Of a stretch of 40,800 nt of DNA, positions 1 to 8,811 are shown piece by piece. The first letter of the stretch is position 1; each line of letters opens with the position of its first letter. A model generated the notes under the pieces. It had not been told where the DNA came from. It did not search any database and saw nothing but the letters and a program-made list of their open reading frames with translations. The translations under genes and the position numbers were made by a program. The stretch spans positions 1 through 40,800 of the forward strand of contig NZ_WKKH01000039.1 of NCBI RefSeq assembly GCF_009674725.1. The letters run 5' to 3'. The stretch is from Pedobacter petrophilus (GTDB lineage: Bacteria; Bacteroidota; Bacteroidia; Sphingobacteriales; Sphingobacteriaceae).

Positions 1-109
1 TGCTGGATCTTTTATGCTGAACAAAATTATATCCTGTCAGCAATTCTCAAAACCTATTTATACAAACTTACGATGACGGCCGTTCATAGTATGGGTGTTA
101 GCGAGTGTT

Positions 110-403
110 TCAGAACGGATCTCTAAATTCTAAAACATCGCATACGATTTGATTGAGAAATATTTTTCTAAAACCTAATCCCATATTCTTGTAGAAGATA
201 GTGTACTTTTTTAGAAAGAATCTTTCGATAACAAGGGAGAATGTCCAGCCGATCGGTTTCATAAATACGATCATTGCATAGGGTCCTGGTTTTTCAAGCC
301 CATCAATAATGAAGAAAATACCAATAAGTAAGTTGACCAGAATATTCCAAAGTACGATAGGTTTATAAGCTATTAAAGATTTTTTGAAGAGTTTAACCGA
401 CAT
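110..403 (-). CDS. small hypothetical membrane protein
   Basis: This 97-residue protein is not one I recognise. Residues about 15-35 (IVLWNILVNLLIGIFFIIDG) and 42-62 are hydrophobic and look like two membrane segments. A basic, aromatic stretch (FFLKKYTIFYKNMGLGFRKIF) follows. The C-terminus (VCDVLEFRDPF) is polar and could be the result of a frameshift or truncation. The gene is transcribed in the same direction as the sigma factor gene but lies beyond that gene's terminator, so it is probably a separate unit. Base composition resembles the neighbours. The gene is plausible but unproven. Confidence 0.4.
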   Translation of the reverse strand: MSVKLFKKSLIAYKPIVLWNILVNLLIGIFFIIDGLEKPGPYAMIVFMKPIGWTFSLVIERFFLKKYTIFYKNMGLGFRKIFLNQIVCDVLEFRDPF

Positions 404-441
404 ATTTAAATATATAGAAAAAACCTAAAATGCTTATAACC

Positions 442-473
442 AAAAACGGACCGGCAATTGCCGGTCCGTTTTT
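442..473 (-). terminator. terminator of the sigma factor gene
   Basis: This is a near-perfect hairpin. The arms aaacggaccgg and ccggtccgttt surround caattg, with an A run on one side and a T run on the other, so it could work in both directions. It lies 23 bases beyond the stop codon of the sigma factor gene on the minus strand. Confidence 0.85.
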
Positions 474-495
474 GATTTGCTTGAGATAAGCAGTG

Positions 496-1356
496 TTATC
501 CTAGATATGATTTTAGTATTTTACTTCTTGAAGTATGACGGAGGCGTTGAAGCGCTTTATCTTTAATTTGACGAACACGTTCGCGGGTTAAGTTAAATTT
601 TTCTCCAATTTCCTCTAAAGATAGGGGATGGTTTGAGCCAAGTCCGAAGAATAATACAATAATTTCTCTTTCTCTTTCTGTTAAAGTAGACAGTGAACGT
701 TTAATCTCTTCAGACAGTGATTCGTTAATTAACGAACTATCTGTATTTGGCTCATGGTTTTCCAATACATCTAACAATGTATTTTCTTCACCCTGAACAA
801 AAGGAGCATCCATAGAAACGTGACGGCCGGAATTACTCAACGTATCTGAAATTTTATCAACGGTAGTTTCTAAAATTTCAGCTAATTCTTCAGGAGACGG
901 CTCACGCTCATATTCCTGCTCTAACTTAGAAAACGCCTTACTGATTTTGCTTAATGAACCAACCTGGTTTAATGGTAAACGAACAATACGACTTTGTTCG
1001 GCAATTGCCTGCAAAATTGACTGACGAATCCACCAAACAGCGTATGAGATGAATTTGAAACCTTTCGTTTCATCAAAACGTTTAGCTGCTTTAATTAAAC
1101 CTAAATTTCCTTCGTTAATTAAATCACCCAAGGTTAAACCTTGATTTTGGTATTGTTTGGCAACGGATACTACGAAACGTAAGTTGGTTTTAGTTAATCG
1201 CTCTAATGCAGCCTGATCGCCTTCACGAATCTTTCTTGCTAAAATTACCTCTTCCTCTGCTGTTATTAAATCTACTTTACCAATTTCATGTAAGTATTTA
1301 TCGAGTGATTGACTTTCACGGTTGGTAATCGACTGCGTTATCTTGAGTTGTCTCAT
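496..1356 (-). CDS. rpoD: primary RNA polymerase sigma factor (RpoD/SigA, short Bacteroidota type)
   Basis: This is the housekeeping sigma factor that directs RNA polymerase to promoters. At 286 residues it is the short Bacteroidota form without region 1.1. Region 1.2 is at residues about 17-33 (SLDKYLHEIGKVDLIT). Region 2 follows, with the core-binding and -10-recognition segment (LINEGNLGLIKAAKRFD, FKFISYAVWWIRQSI). Region 3 begins near QVGSLSKISKAF. Region 4.2 carries the helix-turn-helix SLEEIGEKFNLTRERVRQIK close to the C-terminus. The start MRQLKITQS is typical of this family. The gene is monocistronic, with its own promoter and a strong terminator. The protein is expected to recognise the TTTG / TAnnTTTG promoters seen elsewhere in this window. 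Confidence 0.96.
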   Translation of the reverse strand: MRQLKITQSITNRESQSLDKYLHEIGKVDLITAEEEVILARKIREGDQAALERLTKTNLRFVVSVAKQYQNQGLTLGDLINEGNLGLIKAAKRFDETKGFKFISYAVWWIRQSILQAIAEQSRIVRLPLNQVGSLSKISKAFSKLEQEYEREPSPEELAEILETTVDKISDTLSNSGRHVSMDAPFVQGEENTLLDVLENHEPNTDSSLINESLSEEIKRSLSTLTEREREIIVLFFGLGSNHPLSLEEIGEKFNLTRERVRQIKDKALQRLRHTSRSKILKSYLG

Positions 1357-1393
1357 TTATACGTTTTGTGTGCTCTTTAATTATTGAAGTGTG

Positions 1394-1424
1394 CAAAGTT
1401 ACGAAATTGTATGGCAATCCGAAA
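1394..1424 (-). promoter_or_regulatory. promoter of the sigma factor gene
   Basis: On the minus strand TAACTTTG (1401 to 1394) matches the Bacteroidota -7 consensus TAnnTTTG exactly. About 19 bases further upstream a TTTC (1424-1421) resembles the -33 box TTTG. The predicted start site is near 1388, which gives a leader of about 30 bases. Confidence 0.6.
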
Positions 1425-1546
1425 GGATAAAATACTGAAAATGTTGCTGTTTGCACGTGTTTTTTACACTTTTACTTATAACAAAAATCATTCCAATAAT
1501 GTTTTTGTCTGCTGTTGCATTAATGAATTGATCGTTACTGAATGGT

Positions 1547-1581
1547 AATATATATTTATTGAATTACAATAAATATATATT
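1547..1581. repeat. AT-only 15-bp inverted repeat
   Basis: The arms aatatatatttattg (1547-1561) and caataaatatatatt (1567-1581) are perfect inverse complements around a 5-base loop. The hairpin lies in the 510-base gene-free stretch 1357-1867 between the divergent sigma factor and DUF2975 genes. Apart from the sigma factor promoter I see nothing else certain in that stretch. Its lack of a T run and its position argue against a terminator. It could be an operator or a DNA melting element. Confidence 0.6.
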
Positions 1582-1867
1582 GAATATTGATGAATATAAA
1601 ATTTATTTAACTATTATTGCATCTTAAATTTGACGCTTAATAGATAACTTGACCATTCCTGTCAACATTTTAGGTTTCCGGCAGATGTCGGATTTAAAAA
1701 GCATCTTTAAAATTATAATGTTGATATAAACTTGAATGTTTTGTCTAACCAGGTAATAAAAAAAGTAAATCAAGTTTGCAATAGATATGAAATTCATATT
1801 AAATTTTAGTAATAGCATCACCGGTTCTTAATCAATCAGATACTAAATAACTCCATAACAGCATCTA

Positions 1868-2413
1868 ATGAAAACACAACATCAGATTTTAATCATAAAA
1901 ACAGGATATATCCTTACGCTGGCAAGCACATTATTATTTTCATTCAACGACGCCGCACGTGGTTTTGAAGAAGGTTATAACGAGGCGGGGAAGCCGGGCA
2001 TGGAAAGCATTATGGATGGTTTATTATTACTATTAATTTGCTTTTTAACGTTGAGGGTGTTAATTTATCTTTACCGGTTCATCAACTCTGTACAGGATGG
2101 AAATGTGTTTAGTGAAGAAAATACCAGGCGGCTTAGCCGAATGGGTTTCTATTGTACAACCATTCCATTTTTGTTGTTTGCCTTTAACGCGATAACCTAT
2201 CTACATCAATCCCGTGATAATGCTATTCAAATCAGCGATATTATTAAACACGTTGATTTTGAGATCTGGTTGCTTATTTTCGGACTAACGCTTCTTACTA
2301 TTGCTTTTGTTTTTAAGAAAGGAATAGAACTTAAGCAAGAAAGCGAACTGACCATTAAAAACCTATTCATCAATGCCGATAATTATCAATTTAGATGTAA
2401 TGCTTGCCCGTAG
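1868..2413 (+). CDS. DUF2975 family membrane protein
   Basis: This 181-residue integral membrane protein has four predicted membrane segments: residues about 9-27 (IIKTGYILTLASTLLFSF), 48-70 (MDGLLLLLICFLTLRVLIYLYRF), 93-112 (YCTTIPFLLFAFNAITYL) and 132-152 (IWLLIFGLTLLTIAFVFKKG). The layout, including the loop NGNVFSEENTRRLSRMG-like segment after helix 2, is typical of DUF2975. In that family the gene is usually followed by a short XRE regulator, and that is also the case here. The last 41 bases overlap the regulator gene in another frame. The function of the family is unknown; a membrane partner that senses a signal for the regulator is a reasonable inference. Confidence 0.85.
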   Translation: MKTQHQILIIKTGYILTLASTLLFSFNDAARGFEEGYNEAGKPGMESIMDGLLLLLICFLTLRVLIYLYRFINSVQDGNVFSEENTRRLSRMGFYCTTIPFLLFAFNAITYLHQSRDNAIQISDIIKHVDFEIWLLIFGLTLLTIAFVFKKGIELKQESELTIKNLFINADNYQFRCNACP

Positions 2414-2579
2414 GAAAATGTCTTTAACCGAACTTAGTGATCGGGTTGGGATTACAATGTCTAATTTGTCGATTTTAAAAACCGGTAAGGCTAAAGCCGT
2501 TCGTTTAGAAACACTCGAGTCTATTTGCCGGGTATTGGAATGCCAGCCGGGAGACATATTGGAGTTTAGCATAGGTTGA
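2373..2579 (+). CDS. XRE-family transcriptional regulator (YozG-like)
   Basis: This 68-residue protein is essentially one helix-turn-helix domain. MLARRKMSLTELSDRVGITMSNLSILKTGKAKAVRLETLESICRVLECQPGDILEF-like spacing gives the classic Cro/CI five-helix pattern, with the recognition helix at about SNLSILKTGK. The end CQPGDILE is typical of the YozG group. It overlaps the preceding DUF2975 gene by 41 bases, so the two are translationally coupled, and it probably regulates its own operon. The start MPIIINLDVMLAR is the one that conforms to the family. Confidence 0.88.
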   Translation: MPIIINLDVMLARRKMSLTELSDRVGITMSNLSILKTGKAKAVRLETLESICRVLECQPGDILEFSIG

Positions 2580-2616
2580 GCAAAGCATAGTAACCGGAAG
2601 CACTTCTTTAATATAT

Positions 2617-2657
2617 AAAAAAAAGAGTCCGATCATTAAAACGATGCGGACTCTTCT
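2617..2657 (-). terminator. terminator of clpB
   Basis: The arms agagtccg (2624-2631) and cggactct (2647-2654) form a stem. On the minus strand it is followed by a run of eight T residues. It lies 18 bases beyond the clpB stop codon. Confidence 0.8.
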
Positions 2658-2674
2658 TATAGTAATTTAAAAAA

Positions 2675-5275
2675 TTAATCTTGTTTTTGATTCAGAAAGA
2701 CAAAGTTATGATCGAACATATCTAACTTAATTTTACTTTCTTTATCTATTTTTCCGGCAAGGATTTCCTTTGAGAGTTCATTCAGGATACGTTTTTGAAT
2801 CACCCTTTTTAAAGGTCTTGCACCGAACTGAGGATCGTAACCGAGCTGTGCTAACCAATCTAAAGCTTCATCACTTGCTTCAATCTCAATGCCCATCTCC
2901 GCAAGGGTTTGTTTTACATTCCTAAATTGCAAAGCGACAATATTCCTGATTTCACTTCTGTTTAACGGCGTAAACATGATCAGCTCATCAATCCGGTTTA
3001 AAAACTCCGGGCGAATAGTTTGTTTCAATACTTCAAACAATTCATTTTTAGTTTTCGCAATCACTTCATCGCGGTTTTCATCGCTCAGGTCTTTAAAATT
3101 ATCCTGAATCAGATGGGCGCCAATGTTAGAAGTCATAATGATGATGGTGTTTTTAAAATTCACCGTTCTGCCTTTATTGTCGGTTAAACGGCCATCGTCC
3201 AAAACCTGCAACAAAATATTAAACACATCAGGATGAGCTTTTTCAATCTCATCTAACAACACTACCGAATATGGTTTCCGCCTTACAGCTTCTGTTAATT
3301 GGCCACCTTCATCGTAACCCACATATCCCGGAGGCGCTCCAATTAGGCGGGAAACCGCATGTCGCTCCTGGTATTCACTCATGTCTATCCGGGTTAAAGC
3401 ATTTTCATCGTTAAATAAAAATTCTGCCAATGCTTTCGCCAATTCCGTTTTACCCACACCTGTTGTACCCAAGAAAATGAACGAACCAATTGGTTTACGC
3501 TTATCTTGCAAACCTGCACGAGATCTTCTAATCGCATCAGAAATGGCTTCGATGGCTTCATCCTGTCCGGCAACACGTTGGTGTAACTCTTCTTCCAGGT
3601 TGAGCAGTTTCTCGCGTTCACTGGCAATCAGTTTGGTTACCGGAATACCTGTCCAGCGGCCAACCACGCCGGCAATATCATCAGCCGTAACTTCTTCTTT
3701 AAGCATGCGACTGTCTAATTGCTGATTTTCTAAATTGGCTTTCAGTTTTTCAACCTCATCTTGCGCTTCTTTAATTTTTCCGTAACGGATTTCGGCAACT
3801 TTACCATAATCTCCGGCACGTTCAGCTTGTTCAGCCTCTAACTTATAATGCTCAATCTGTTCCAGCTGATTATTTACAGCATCTACAAGGTCTTTTTCAC
3901 CTTGCCATTTTGCTTTAAATTCATCACGCTCTGCGGATAAATTGGCTATTTCTTCAGATAATTCCTGAACCTTCCGGTCATCTTTTTCACGTTTGATGGC
4001 TTCGCGCTCAATTTCCAGCCGCATAATCTCGCGATCTAAAGCATCAACATTTTCCGGAACGCTGTCCATCTCCATCCGAAGTTTCGAGGTGGCTTCATCC
4101 ATTAAATCGATCGCTTTATCTGGTAAGAAACGATCTGCAATATACCGCTGACTCATTTCCACAGCTGCAATAATCGCCTCATCTTTAATCCGCACTTTGT
4201 GGTGCGTTTCGTAGCGTTCTTTTAATCCGCGGAGGATAGAAATGGCATCCTGGGTATCGGGTTCTTCTACCATTACCTTTTGAAAACGACGTTCGAGTGC
4301 TTTATCTTTCTCTAAATATTTTTGATATTCATCTAAAGTAGTTGCACCAATCGCCCTCAATTCGCCACGGGCAAGGGCTGGTTTTAAAATATTTGCAGCA
4401 TCCATCGCGCCTTCGCCACCGCCTGCACCAACCAGTGTGTGAATCTCATCGATAAAAAGCACAATGTCTCCATCACTTTGGGTAACCTCTTTTATAACTG
4501 CTTTTAATCGTTCTTCGAATTCGCCTTTGTATTTAGCGCCGGCAATTAAAGCACCCATATCCAATGAGAATACGGTTTTACTTTTTAAGTTTTCCGGAAC
4601 ATCACCTTTAATGATTCTGAAGGCAATCCCTTCAGCAATGGCAGTTTTACCTACCCCTGGTTCTCCGATTAAAATAGGATTGTTTTTCGTTCTGCGGGAT
4701 AAAATTTGAATTACCCGACGAATCTCCTCATCGCGACCAATCACCGGATCAAGCTTTCCACTCTCCGCATATTCATTTAGGTTGCGGGCATATTTGCTCA
4801 AAGCCTGATAAGTGGCTTCGGCATTTTGATCAGTCACTCTGTTATCGCCACGTAATTCTACGATGGCTTTTTTCAGGTCTTTTTCATTTACACCCTGCTC
4901 TTTTAAAAGCTTGGAAGTACTATCGTTAACCGCTAAAACTCCTAATAAAAGGTGTTCTACCGATACAAATTCATCTTTAAATTCTTTCAAAAATGTTTGT
5001 GCCTTTTGCAATACGTTATTTGTATTTGATGACAAATAAACATTGCTTCCGCTTACTTTAGGGAATTTGGCAATCTCCGTATCCAGATTCTGGTTGAGGG
5101 AGTTAAGGTTTACATTTAATTTTTTTAAAACGTAGGAAACCACGTTTTCATCAACAGTTAGCAAACCTTTAAGCAGGTGTGCCGTTTCAATAGCCTGCTG
5201 CTGATTACCCTGAGCTATTTCAGAAGCTTGCTGAATCGCTTCCTGGGCTTTTATTGTATAATTGTTGAAGTTCAT
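2675..5275 (-). CDS. clpB: ATP-dependent disaggregase ClpB
   Basis: ClpB is a Hsp100 chaperone that extracts proteins from aggregates together with DnaK. The 866-residue product has all the family's parts. The N-domain repeats are at residues 1-145. The first AAA module has Walker A GEPGVGKT near residue 203 and Walker B IVLFIDEIHT. The coiled-coil middle domain covers roughly 390-525 and is rich in E, K and R. The second AAA module has Walker A GTTGVGKT near 602 and Walker B SVVLLDEIEKAH, and the C-terminal D2-small domain follows (FGARPLKRVIQKRILNEL). I chose the ATG at 5275 (MNFNNYTIKAQEAI) because it matches the family N-terminus. A longer frame opens at a TTG at 5323 and would add 16 atypical residues. 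No known heat-shock operator is visible. Confidence 0.97.
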   Translation of the reverse strand: MNFNNYTIKAQEAIQQASEIAQGNQQQAIETAHLLKGLLTVDENVVSYVLKKLNVNLNSLNQNLDTEIAKFPKVSGSNVYLSSNTNNVLQKAQTFLKEFKDEFVSVEHLLLGVLAVNDSTSKLLKEQGVNEKDLKKAIVELRGDNRVTDQNAEATYQALSKYARNLNEYAESGKLDPVIGRDEEIRRVIQILSRRTKNNPILIGEPGVGKTAIAEGIAFRIIKGDVPENLKSKTVFSLDMGALIAGAKYKGEFEERLKAVIKEVTQSDGDIVLFIDEIHTLVGAGGGEGAMDAANILKPALARGELRAIGATTLDEYQKYLEKDKALERRFQKVMVEEPDTQDAISILRGLKERYETHHKVRIKDEAIIAAVEMSQRYIADRFLPDKAIDLMDEATSKLRMEMDSVPENVDALDREIMRLEIEREAIKREKDDRKVQELSEEIANLSAERDEFKAKWQGEKDLVDAVNNQLEQIEHYKLEAEQAERAGDYGKVAEIRYGKIKEAQDEVEKLKANLENQQLDSRMLKEEVTADDIAGVVGRWTGIPVTKLIASEREKLLNLEEELHQRVAGQDEAIEAISDAIRRSRAGLQDKRKPIGSFIFLGTTGVGKTELAKALAEFLFNDENALTRIDMSEYQERHAVSRLIGAPPGYVGYDEGGQLTEAVRRKPYSVVLLDEIEKAHPDVFNILLQVLDDGRLTDNKGRTVNFKNTIIIMTSNIGAHLIQDNFKDLSDENRDEVIAKTKNELFEVLKQTIRPEFLNRIDELIMFTPLNRSEIRNIVALQFRNVKQTLAEMGIEIEASDEALDWLAQLGYDPQFGARPLKRVIQKRILNELSKEILAGKIDKESKIKLDMFDHNFVFLNQKQD

Positions 5276-5413
5276 ATTTTCCTTTGAATCAAAACGGATG
5301 CCATAGCCATTTTGATTTTTCAATCGGAAATTTTGTCTGTAATGAATTAAATTAAGCGAATAATTGACTGGTTTTTAGGGTTTTGTGCTGAATTTTTGTC
5401 GTGCTGAAGTTTG

Positions 5414-5434
5414 TTAAGTACCTTCGGTACTTAA
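5414..5434. repeat. short perfect hairpin
   Basis: The arms ttaagtacc and ggtacttaa flank a ttc loop. The hairpin lies upstream of clpB and downstream of the rhamnosidase gene. No T run follows, so a simple terminator role is doubtful. Confidence 0.5.
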
Positions 5435-5493
5435 AGGCATATTAAATGTTTTAGCCCGGGAAACACGGAACGCACAGAAGGTTTTGTCTAATA

Positions 5494-5540
5494 ACCACCC
5501 CCATCCTGAGGACACTTCTCCAAAGGAGGGGAGTTGGGCG
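5494..5540 (-). repeat. dispersed GC-rich palindromic element, copy 1
   Basis: Read on the minus strand, this stretch runs actcccctcctttggag, then a short spacer, then gggggtggtt. A second copy of the same design lies at 10183-10228. It is located just after the stop codon of the rhamnosidase gene. The internal self-complementary parts (cccctcc and ggagaag-like) suggest a REP-like element that could serve as an mRNA 3' end. Confidence 0.5.
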
Positions 5541-5549
5541 TTAAAATTA

Positions 5550-8225
5550 CTATTTTATGTTACTTCCTTTATGCGATATGGCATATGTTCCTGCTGCTAA
5601 TTCTATTTTACTATTGTAAGTTATTTTACCATTTACAAAAATATCCATATCGCGTATAAGTGGTAAATTAATTGTGGCACTGGAGTTTGGAGGTACAACA
5701 ATATGATAGTTAACGCCAGTTGCTGTTTTTTTCCACGCACTCACAATTTTGCCGTATGGTCCGGTATGGCTGGCTTCAAAAGAATTTAATCCATCTACAA
5801 TATGCGGGGTTAATTTAATGTGTTTAAAGCCAGGTTGACTTTCATCCGGCATGATGCCGCCCGGAGATTTATATAACCAGGCACCAATTTCTCCAAACAT
5901 AATATGATTCATTGAAATGTCTGATTTAGCATCAATCGGCCAGTTTTCATATAGCGTAGTCGCGCCATTTTGCATCCACCAACCCCAGCTTGGATAAGTT
6001 TTTTGGGCTGCAATTTTATAAGCCACATCTGGATATCCATTTTCACTTAAGGCATTTAAGATGGCTTTTGTACCCAGCAATCCCACATCCAGATGAAATC
6101 CATCGGCTTCCACCTGTTTCGCTAAATTCTTTGCAACCAGCGATACTGATTCTTCCGGGACGATTTTCCAGTAAAGCGGTACACTCATAGCGGTTTGAAT
6201 GCCTGATCCATAAATGCCCTTTTGCTGATCCAGATATTTATCATTAAAAGCCTTCTTTATCTTTTCTGCCAGGGCTGTGTATTTTTCAAAATCAGCTTTT
6301 TTGCCTAATATATTTGCCGCTTTCGCCAGGATAACCACATCTGCATAATAGTAGCAGGTAGAGGTTAGTTCTACCGGCGATTTTGATTTTACCGGAATCC
6401 AGTCACCTAATCCCCAGGTTGTTAATCCGGTGGGGTAGGTTTCGTCAATGTGGTTCACATATTTCCGAATGTTTTCGTAACAGTCGGCCAGTAATTTCTG
6501 ATCGCCATAGAACAAATAAATATTCCATGGAATAATGGCGATTGTACTTGTCCAATCCGGACCATTTCCCCATTCATAACCCCAGCCATCAGTAGGAATA
6601 ATGGATGGAAGTACACCATTTGGCTGTTGTTCATCACGGTGATCTGCCAGCCACTTTTCATAAATGGTAATTCCATCGAAACCATAGAGGCCAGTTTCAA
6701 TCGCAATTTGTGCATCGCCCGTCCAGCCATTCTTTTCTCTTTGCGGGCAATCGGTAGGATAACCGAAAAGATTAGACAAGTAAGAATTATTAGTGGCATA
6801 ATATATTTTATTAATAACCTCTTCGGATGATTTCACCTCACCGGCAACCGGCACATCGCTGTGCATGAAATAGCCTGACAGATCCTCTTTTTTGAGGTTG
6901 ATAGGAGTTGAAGTGGTCACTTCCACGTACTGAAAGCCTTTATAATTAAAGTGCGGCATGAAACTCTGCCTGCCTTTTCCATTTAAAATTAAAATATCAG
7001 TTTGGAAGGGATCGGTGTTATCCGTAGGCCGATAATGTGCATCAATATTAGAAATGTCTAACCTTCCGTTTGGATATAAACGTTCCCCGTGTTTCAGCTT
7101 CACAATTGTTCCTGCCGGACCACTTATCGCTATTTTGCTCACACCAGAAATATTTCTTCCTAAATCGAAAAGGTAAGTGGTGTCATTAATTTTTTTCATC
7201 ACCCTGGTTGGGATTTCTTCTACGTTACGAATAGGATGCATTGCCTGGGCAACAATGTTTTTCGATGGGGCGGAGCGATTTATGACTTCCTTCCAATCTT
7301 TATCATCGAAATTTGTAGTATTCCAACCGGTTTTTTCCATCCTGGCATCGTAATGTTCGGCAGTATAGATACTGTTAAAAACAATGGGACTTAAAGCCGT
7401 TTTCCAATCCTGGCCGGATTTGATCGTTTCCACCGTCCCGTCTTCGTAGGTTATCCTGAGATCCAGGCAGAAGGCCGGCCGGTTGCGCCATGGTGCCCGG
7501 TCGAAATCCCATACGGCAGTAGATTGATGGTTGTACCAACCATTTCCTAAAAGCACACCAATGGCATTTTTACCTTGATTAATTTCATTGGTAACATCGT
7601 AAGTAACATATAGCGTTCTCCTGTCGAAACGTGTATACATTGGATCCATCCGGTGATTGCCAATCTTTTTGCCGTTGATGGATAACTCATATAAACCGGC
7701 AGCAGCGACATACGCCCGGGCAGATTTCACTTTTTTAGATGTGCTAAATGTATTTCTGAAGTAGGGGGCAGGCTTAAGTTTTATATTTTCACTGTCGGAT
7801 ATCCACGTACCCTGCCAGTTAGCCATATTCATCATGCCCATTTCAAAACTTGCGATTTTGCCGAAAGTTTGCTGCTTTCCATTGGTCACATCCACTCGCC
7901 AGAAATATTTAGTAAAAGGTTTTAGTGATTGGCCGGAATAAATTACGAGATTACGATCTGATTTAACCCATCCGGTATTCCAGGTATTTGCTTTCTCTTT
8001 TGTAAGTATGGAGGAATCACTGTCAACTAAAATTCTATACCTCGTTTGCTTCGCGTCCTGACTGTCGTCATTCATTTGCCAGGTAAAGCGGGGTTGCGCA
8101 TTATCCAGACCAATTGGTTGGGTAAGGTATTCTGTTTTTAAAGCTGTTAATGATTGTGCTTTTGCATTTGATAAGATGAAAAAAGAGGGGAGCAGTGTAA
8201 ATAACTTGAAGAAATGAAATCTCAT
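5550..8225 (-). CDS. secreted alpha-L-rhamnosidase, GH78
   Basis: This enzyme hydrolyses terminal alpha-L-rhamnose from plant or microbial glycans. The 891-residue product starts with a signal peptide (FFKLFTLLPSFFILSNAKAQ), so it is exported, probably to the periplasm. An N-terminal fibronectin-like region is followed by the carbohydrate-binding domain (about 155-330), a beta-sandwich (about 345-455), the (alpha/alpha)6 catalytic barrel (about 460-790) and a C-terminal beta domain. The GH78 signature DCPQREKNGWTGDAQ holds D492 and the likely general acid E497. E760 in NGATTLYENW is the likely general base. GH78 enzymes use an inverting mechanism. No SusC/SusD pair or other glycan genes are adjacent, so this is not a classical polysaccharide utilisation locus. 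Confidence 0.93.
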   Translation of the reverse strand: MRFHFFKLFTLLPSFFILSNAKAQSLTALKTEYLTQPIGLDNAQPRFTWQMNDDSQDAKQTRYRILVDSDSSILTKEKANTWNTGWVKSDRNLVIYSGQSLKPFTKYFWRVDVTNGKQQTFGKIASFEMGMMNMANWQGTWISDSENIKLKPAPYFRNTFSTSKKVKSARAYVAAAGLYELSINGKKIGNHRMDPMYTRFDRRTLYVTYDVTNEINQGKNAIGVLLGNGWYNHQSTAVWDFDRAPWRNRPAFCLDLRITYEDGTVETIKSGQDWKTALSPIVFNSIYTAEHYDARMEKTGWNTTNFDDKDWKEVINRSAPSKNIVAQAMHPIRNVEEIPTRVMKKINDTTYLFDLGRNISGVSKIAISGPAGTIVKLKHGERLYPNGRLDISNIDAHYRPTDNTDPFQTDILILNGKGRQSFMPHFNYKGFQYVEVTTSTPINLKKEDLSGYFMHSDVPVAGEVKSSEEVINKIYYATNNSYLSNLFGYPTDCPQREKNGWTGDAQIAIETGLYGFDGITIYEKWLADHRDEQQPNGVLPSIIPTDGWGYEWGNGPDWTSTIAIIPWNIYLFYGDQKLLADCYENIRKYVNHIDETYPTGLTTWGLGDWIPVKSKSPVELTSTCYYYADVVILAKAANILGKKADFEKYTALAEKIKKAFNDKYLDQQKGIYGSGIQTAMSVPLYWKIVPEESVSLVAKNLAKQVEADGFHLDVGLLGTKAILNALSENGYPDVAYKIAAQKTYPSWGWWMQNGATTLYENWPIDAKSDISMNHIMFGEIGAWLYKSPGGIMPDESQPGFKHIKLTPHIVDGLNSFEASHTGPYGKIVSAWKKTATGVNYHIVVPPNSSATINLPLIRDMDIFVNGKITYNSKIELAAGTYAISHKGSNIK

Positions 8226-8299
8226 ATTTATGGGCTTATTCGAAACTAAGTTATTAAATAATATGAGATAGATTAATACGGTCTGAAATTTCTTTGCAT

Positions 8300-8325
8300 A
8301 AAAAAAGCGAAGAAAAATCTTCGCT
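8300..8325 (-). terminator. terminator of the pyrE-SRPBCC unit
   Basis: The arms agcgaaga (8306-8313) and tcttcgct (8318-8325) form a hairpin. On the minus strand it is followed by a run of T residues. It lies 43 bases after the stop codon of the SRPBCC gene. Confidence 0.75.
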
Positions 8326-8368
8326 ATATCTTAATGATGCTGAAATTATTTAGTAGGAAGAATTGAAA

Positions 8369-8764
8369 CTATCCCAGAATTTCCTGTAATCGCTCCGTTT
8401 GGTGATCAACTAACTTTTGTAGCGGCCCGGATGCGAGCATCTTCATCATCATATTTAAATCTGCAGAGATGATTAATTTTGCGATCGTTCCAGCGCCATT
8501 TTCGGCAACTGTCCATTTTAACTCAATTTCGAAAGGTGCTTTTTCAGTAGGTGTTGCCGTCAATTCCTGATTTTCAACACGGTTAGTGATCGCGATTGCT
8601 AATTTTGCCATGTTTTGGATGGTGAAACGGGCTTCATCTTCTGTCGATTCCCAATTGTATATGTTTTCTGGCATCAATCTTTGATGATTGTTCATATTGG
8701 AAAGAAAAGTATAAACCTCGGCAACGGGTTTATTCACTTCCACAGCGCTTTCAATAATTGTCAT
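8369..8764 (-). CDS. SRPBCC family (START-like) protein
   Basis: This 131-residue protein has the START/Bet v1-like fold pattern. An initial strand (MTIIESAVEVNKPVAEVYTFLSNMNNHQRLMPENIYNWE) precedes several beta strands and a long C-terminal helix (LQKLVDHQTERLQEIL). The first 30 residues match the polyketide-cyclase-like pattern of 'a-V-nkpv-eVy-fl'. Such proteins bind small hydrophobic ligands, but the ligand here is unknown. It lies 47 bases after pyrE on the same strand and shares its terminator, so the two are probably one transcript. Nothing in the sequence links it to pyrimidine synthesis. Confidence 0.82.
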   Translation of the reverse strand: MTIIESAVEVNKPVAEVYTFLSNMNNHQRLMPENIYNWESTEDEARFTIQNMAKLAIAITNRVENQELTATPTEKAPFEIELKWTVAENGAGTIAKLIISADLNMMMKMLASGPLQKLVDHQTERLQEILG

Positions 8765-8811
8765 TGTATTTTTTTAAGTTTTTTAAATATTTGGTACGAG
8801 AAACAAGCGGC

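Noticed and set aside
1..126. Open frame from the left edge, ending CFRTDL
   Set aside because: The 41 codons have no family pattern and overlap the minus-strand membrane gene. It may be the end of a gene, but there is not enough sequence to support it.
1624..1821. 65-residue minus-strand frame upstream of the DUF2975 gene
   Set aside because: Very AT-rich with low-complexity I, L, F and N runs; it fits random AT-rich intergenic sequence.
3381..4709. Plus-strand frames inside clpB
   Set aside because: They are shadows of a well-supported ClpB gene in other frames.
5550..8225. Polysaccharide utilisation locus around the rhamnosidase
   Set aside because: No SusC/SusD-like pair, regulator or other glycoside hydrolase adjoins it.
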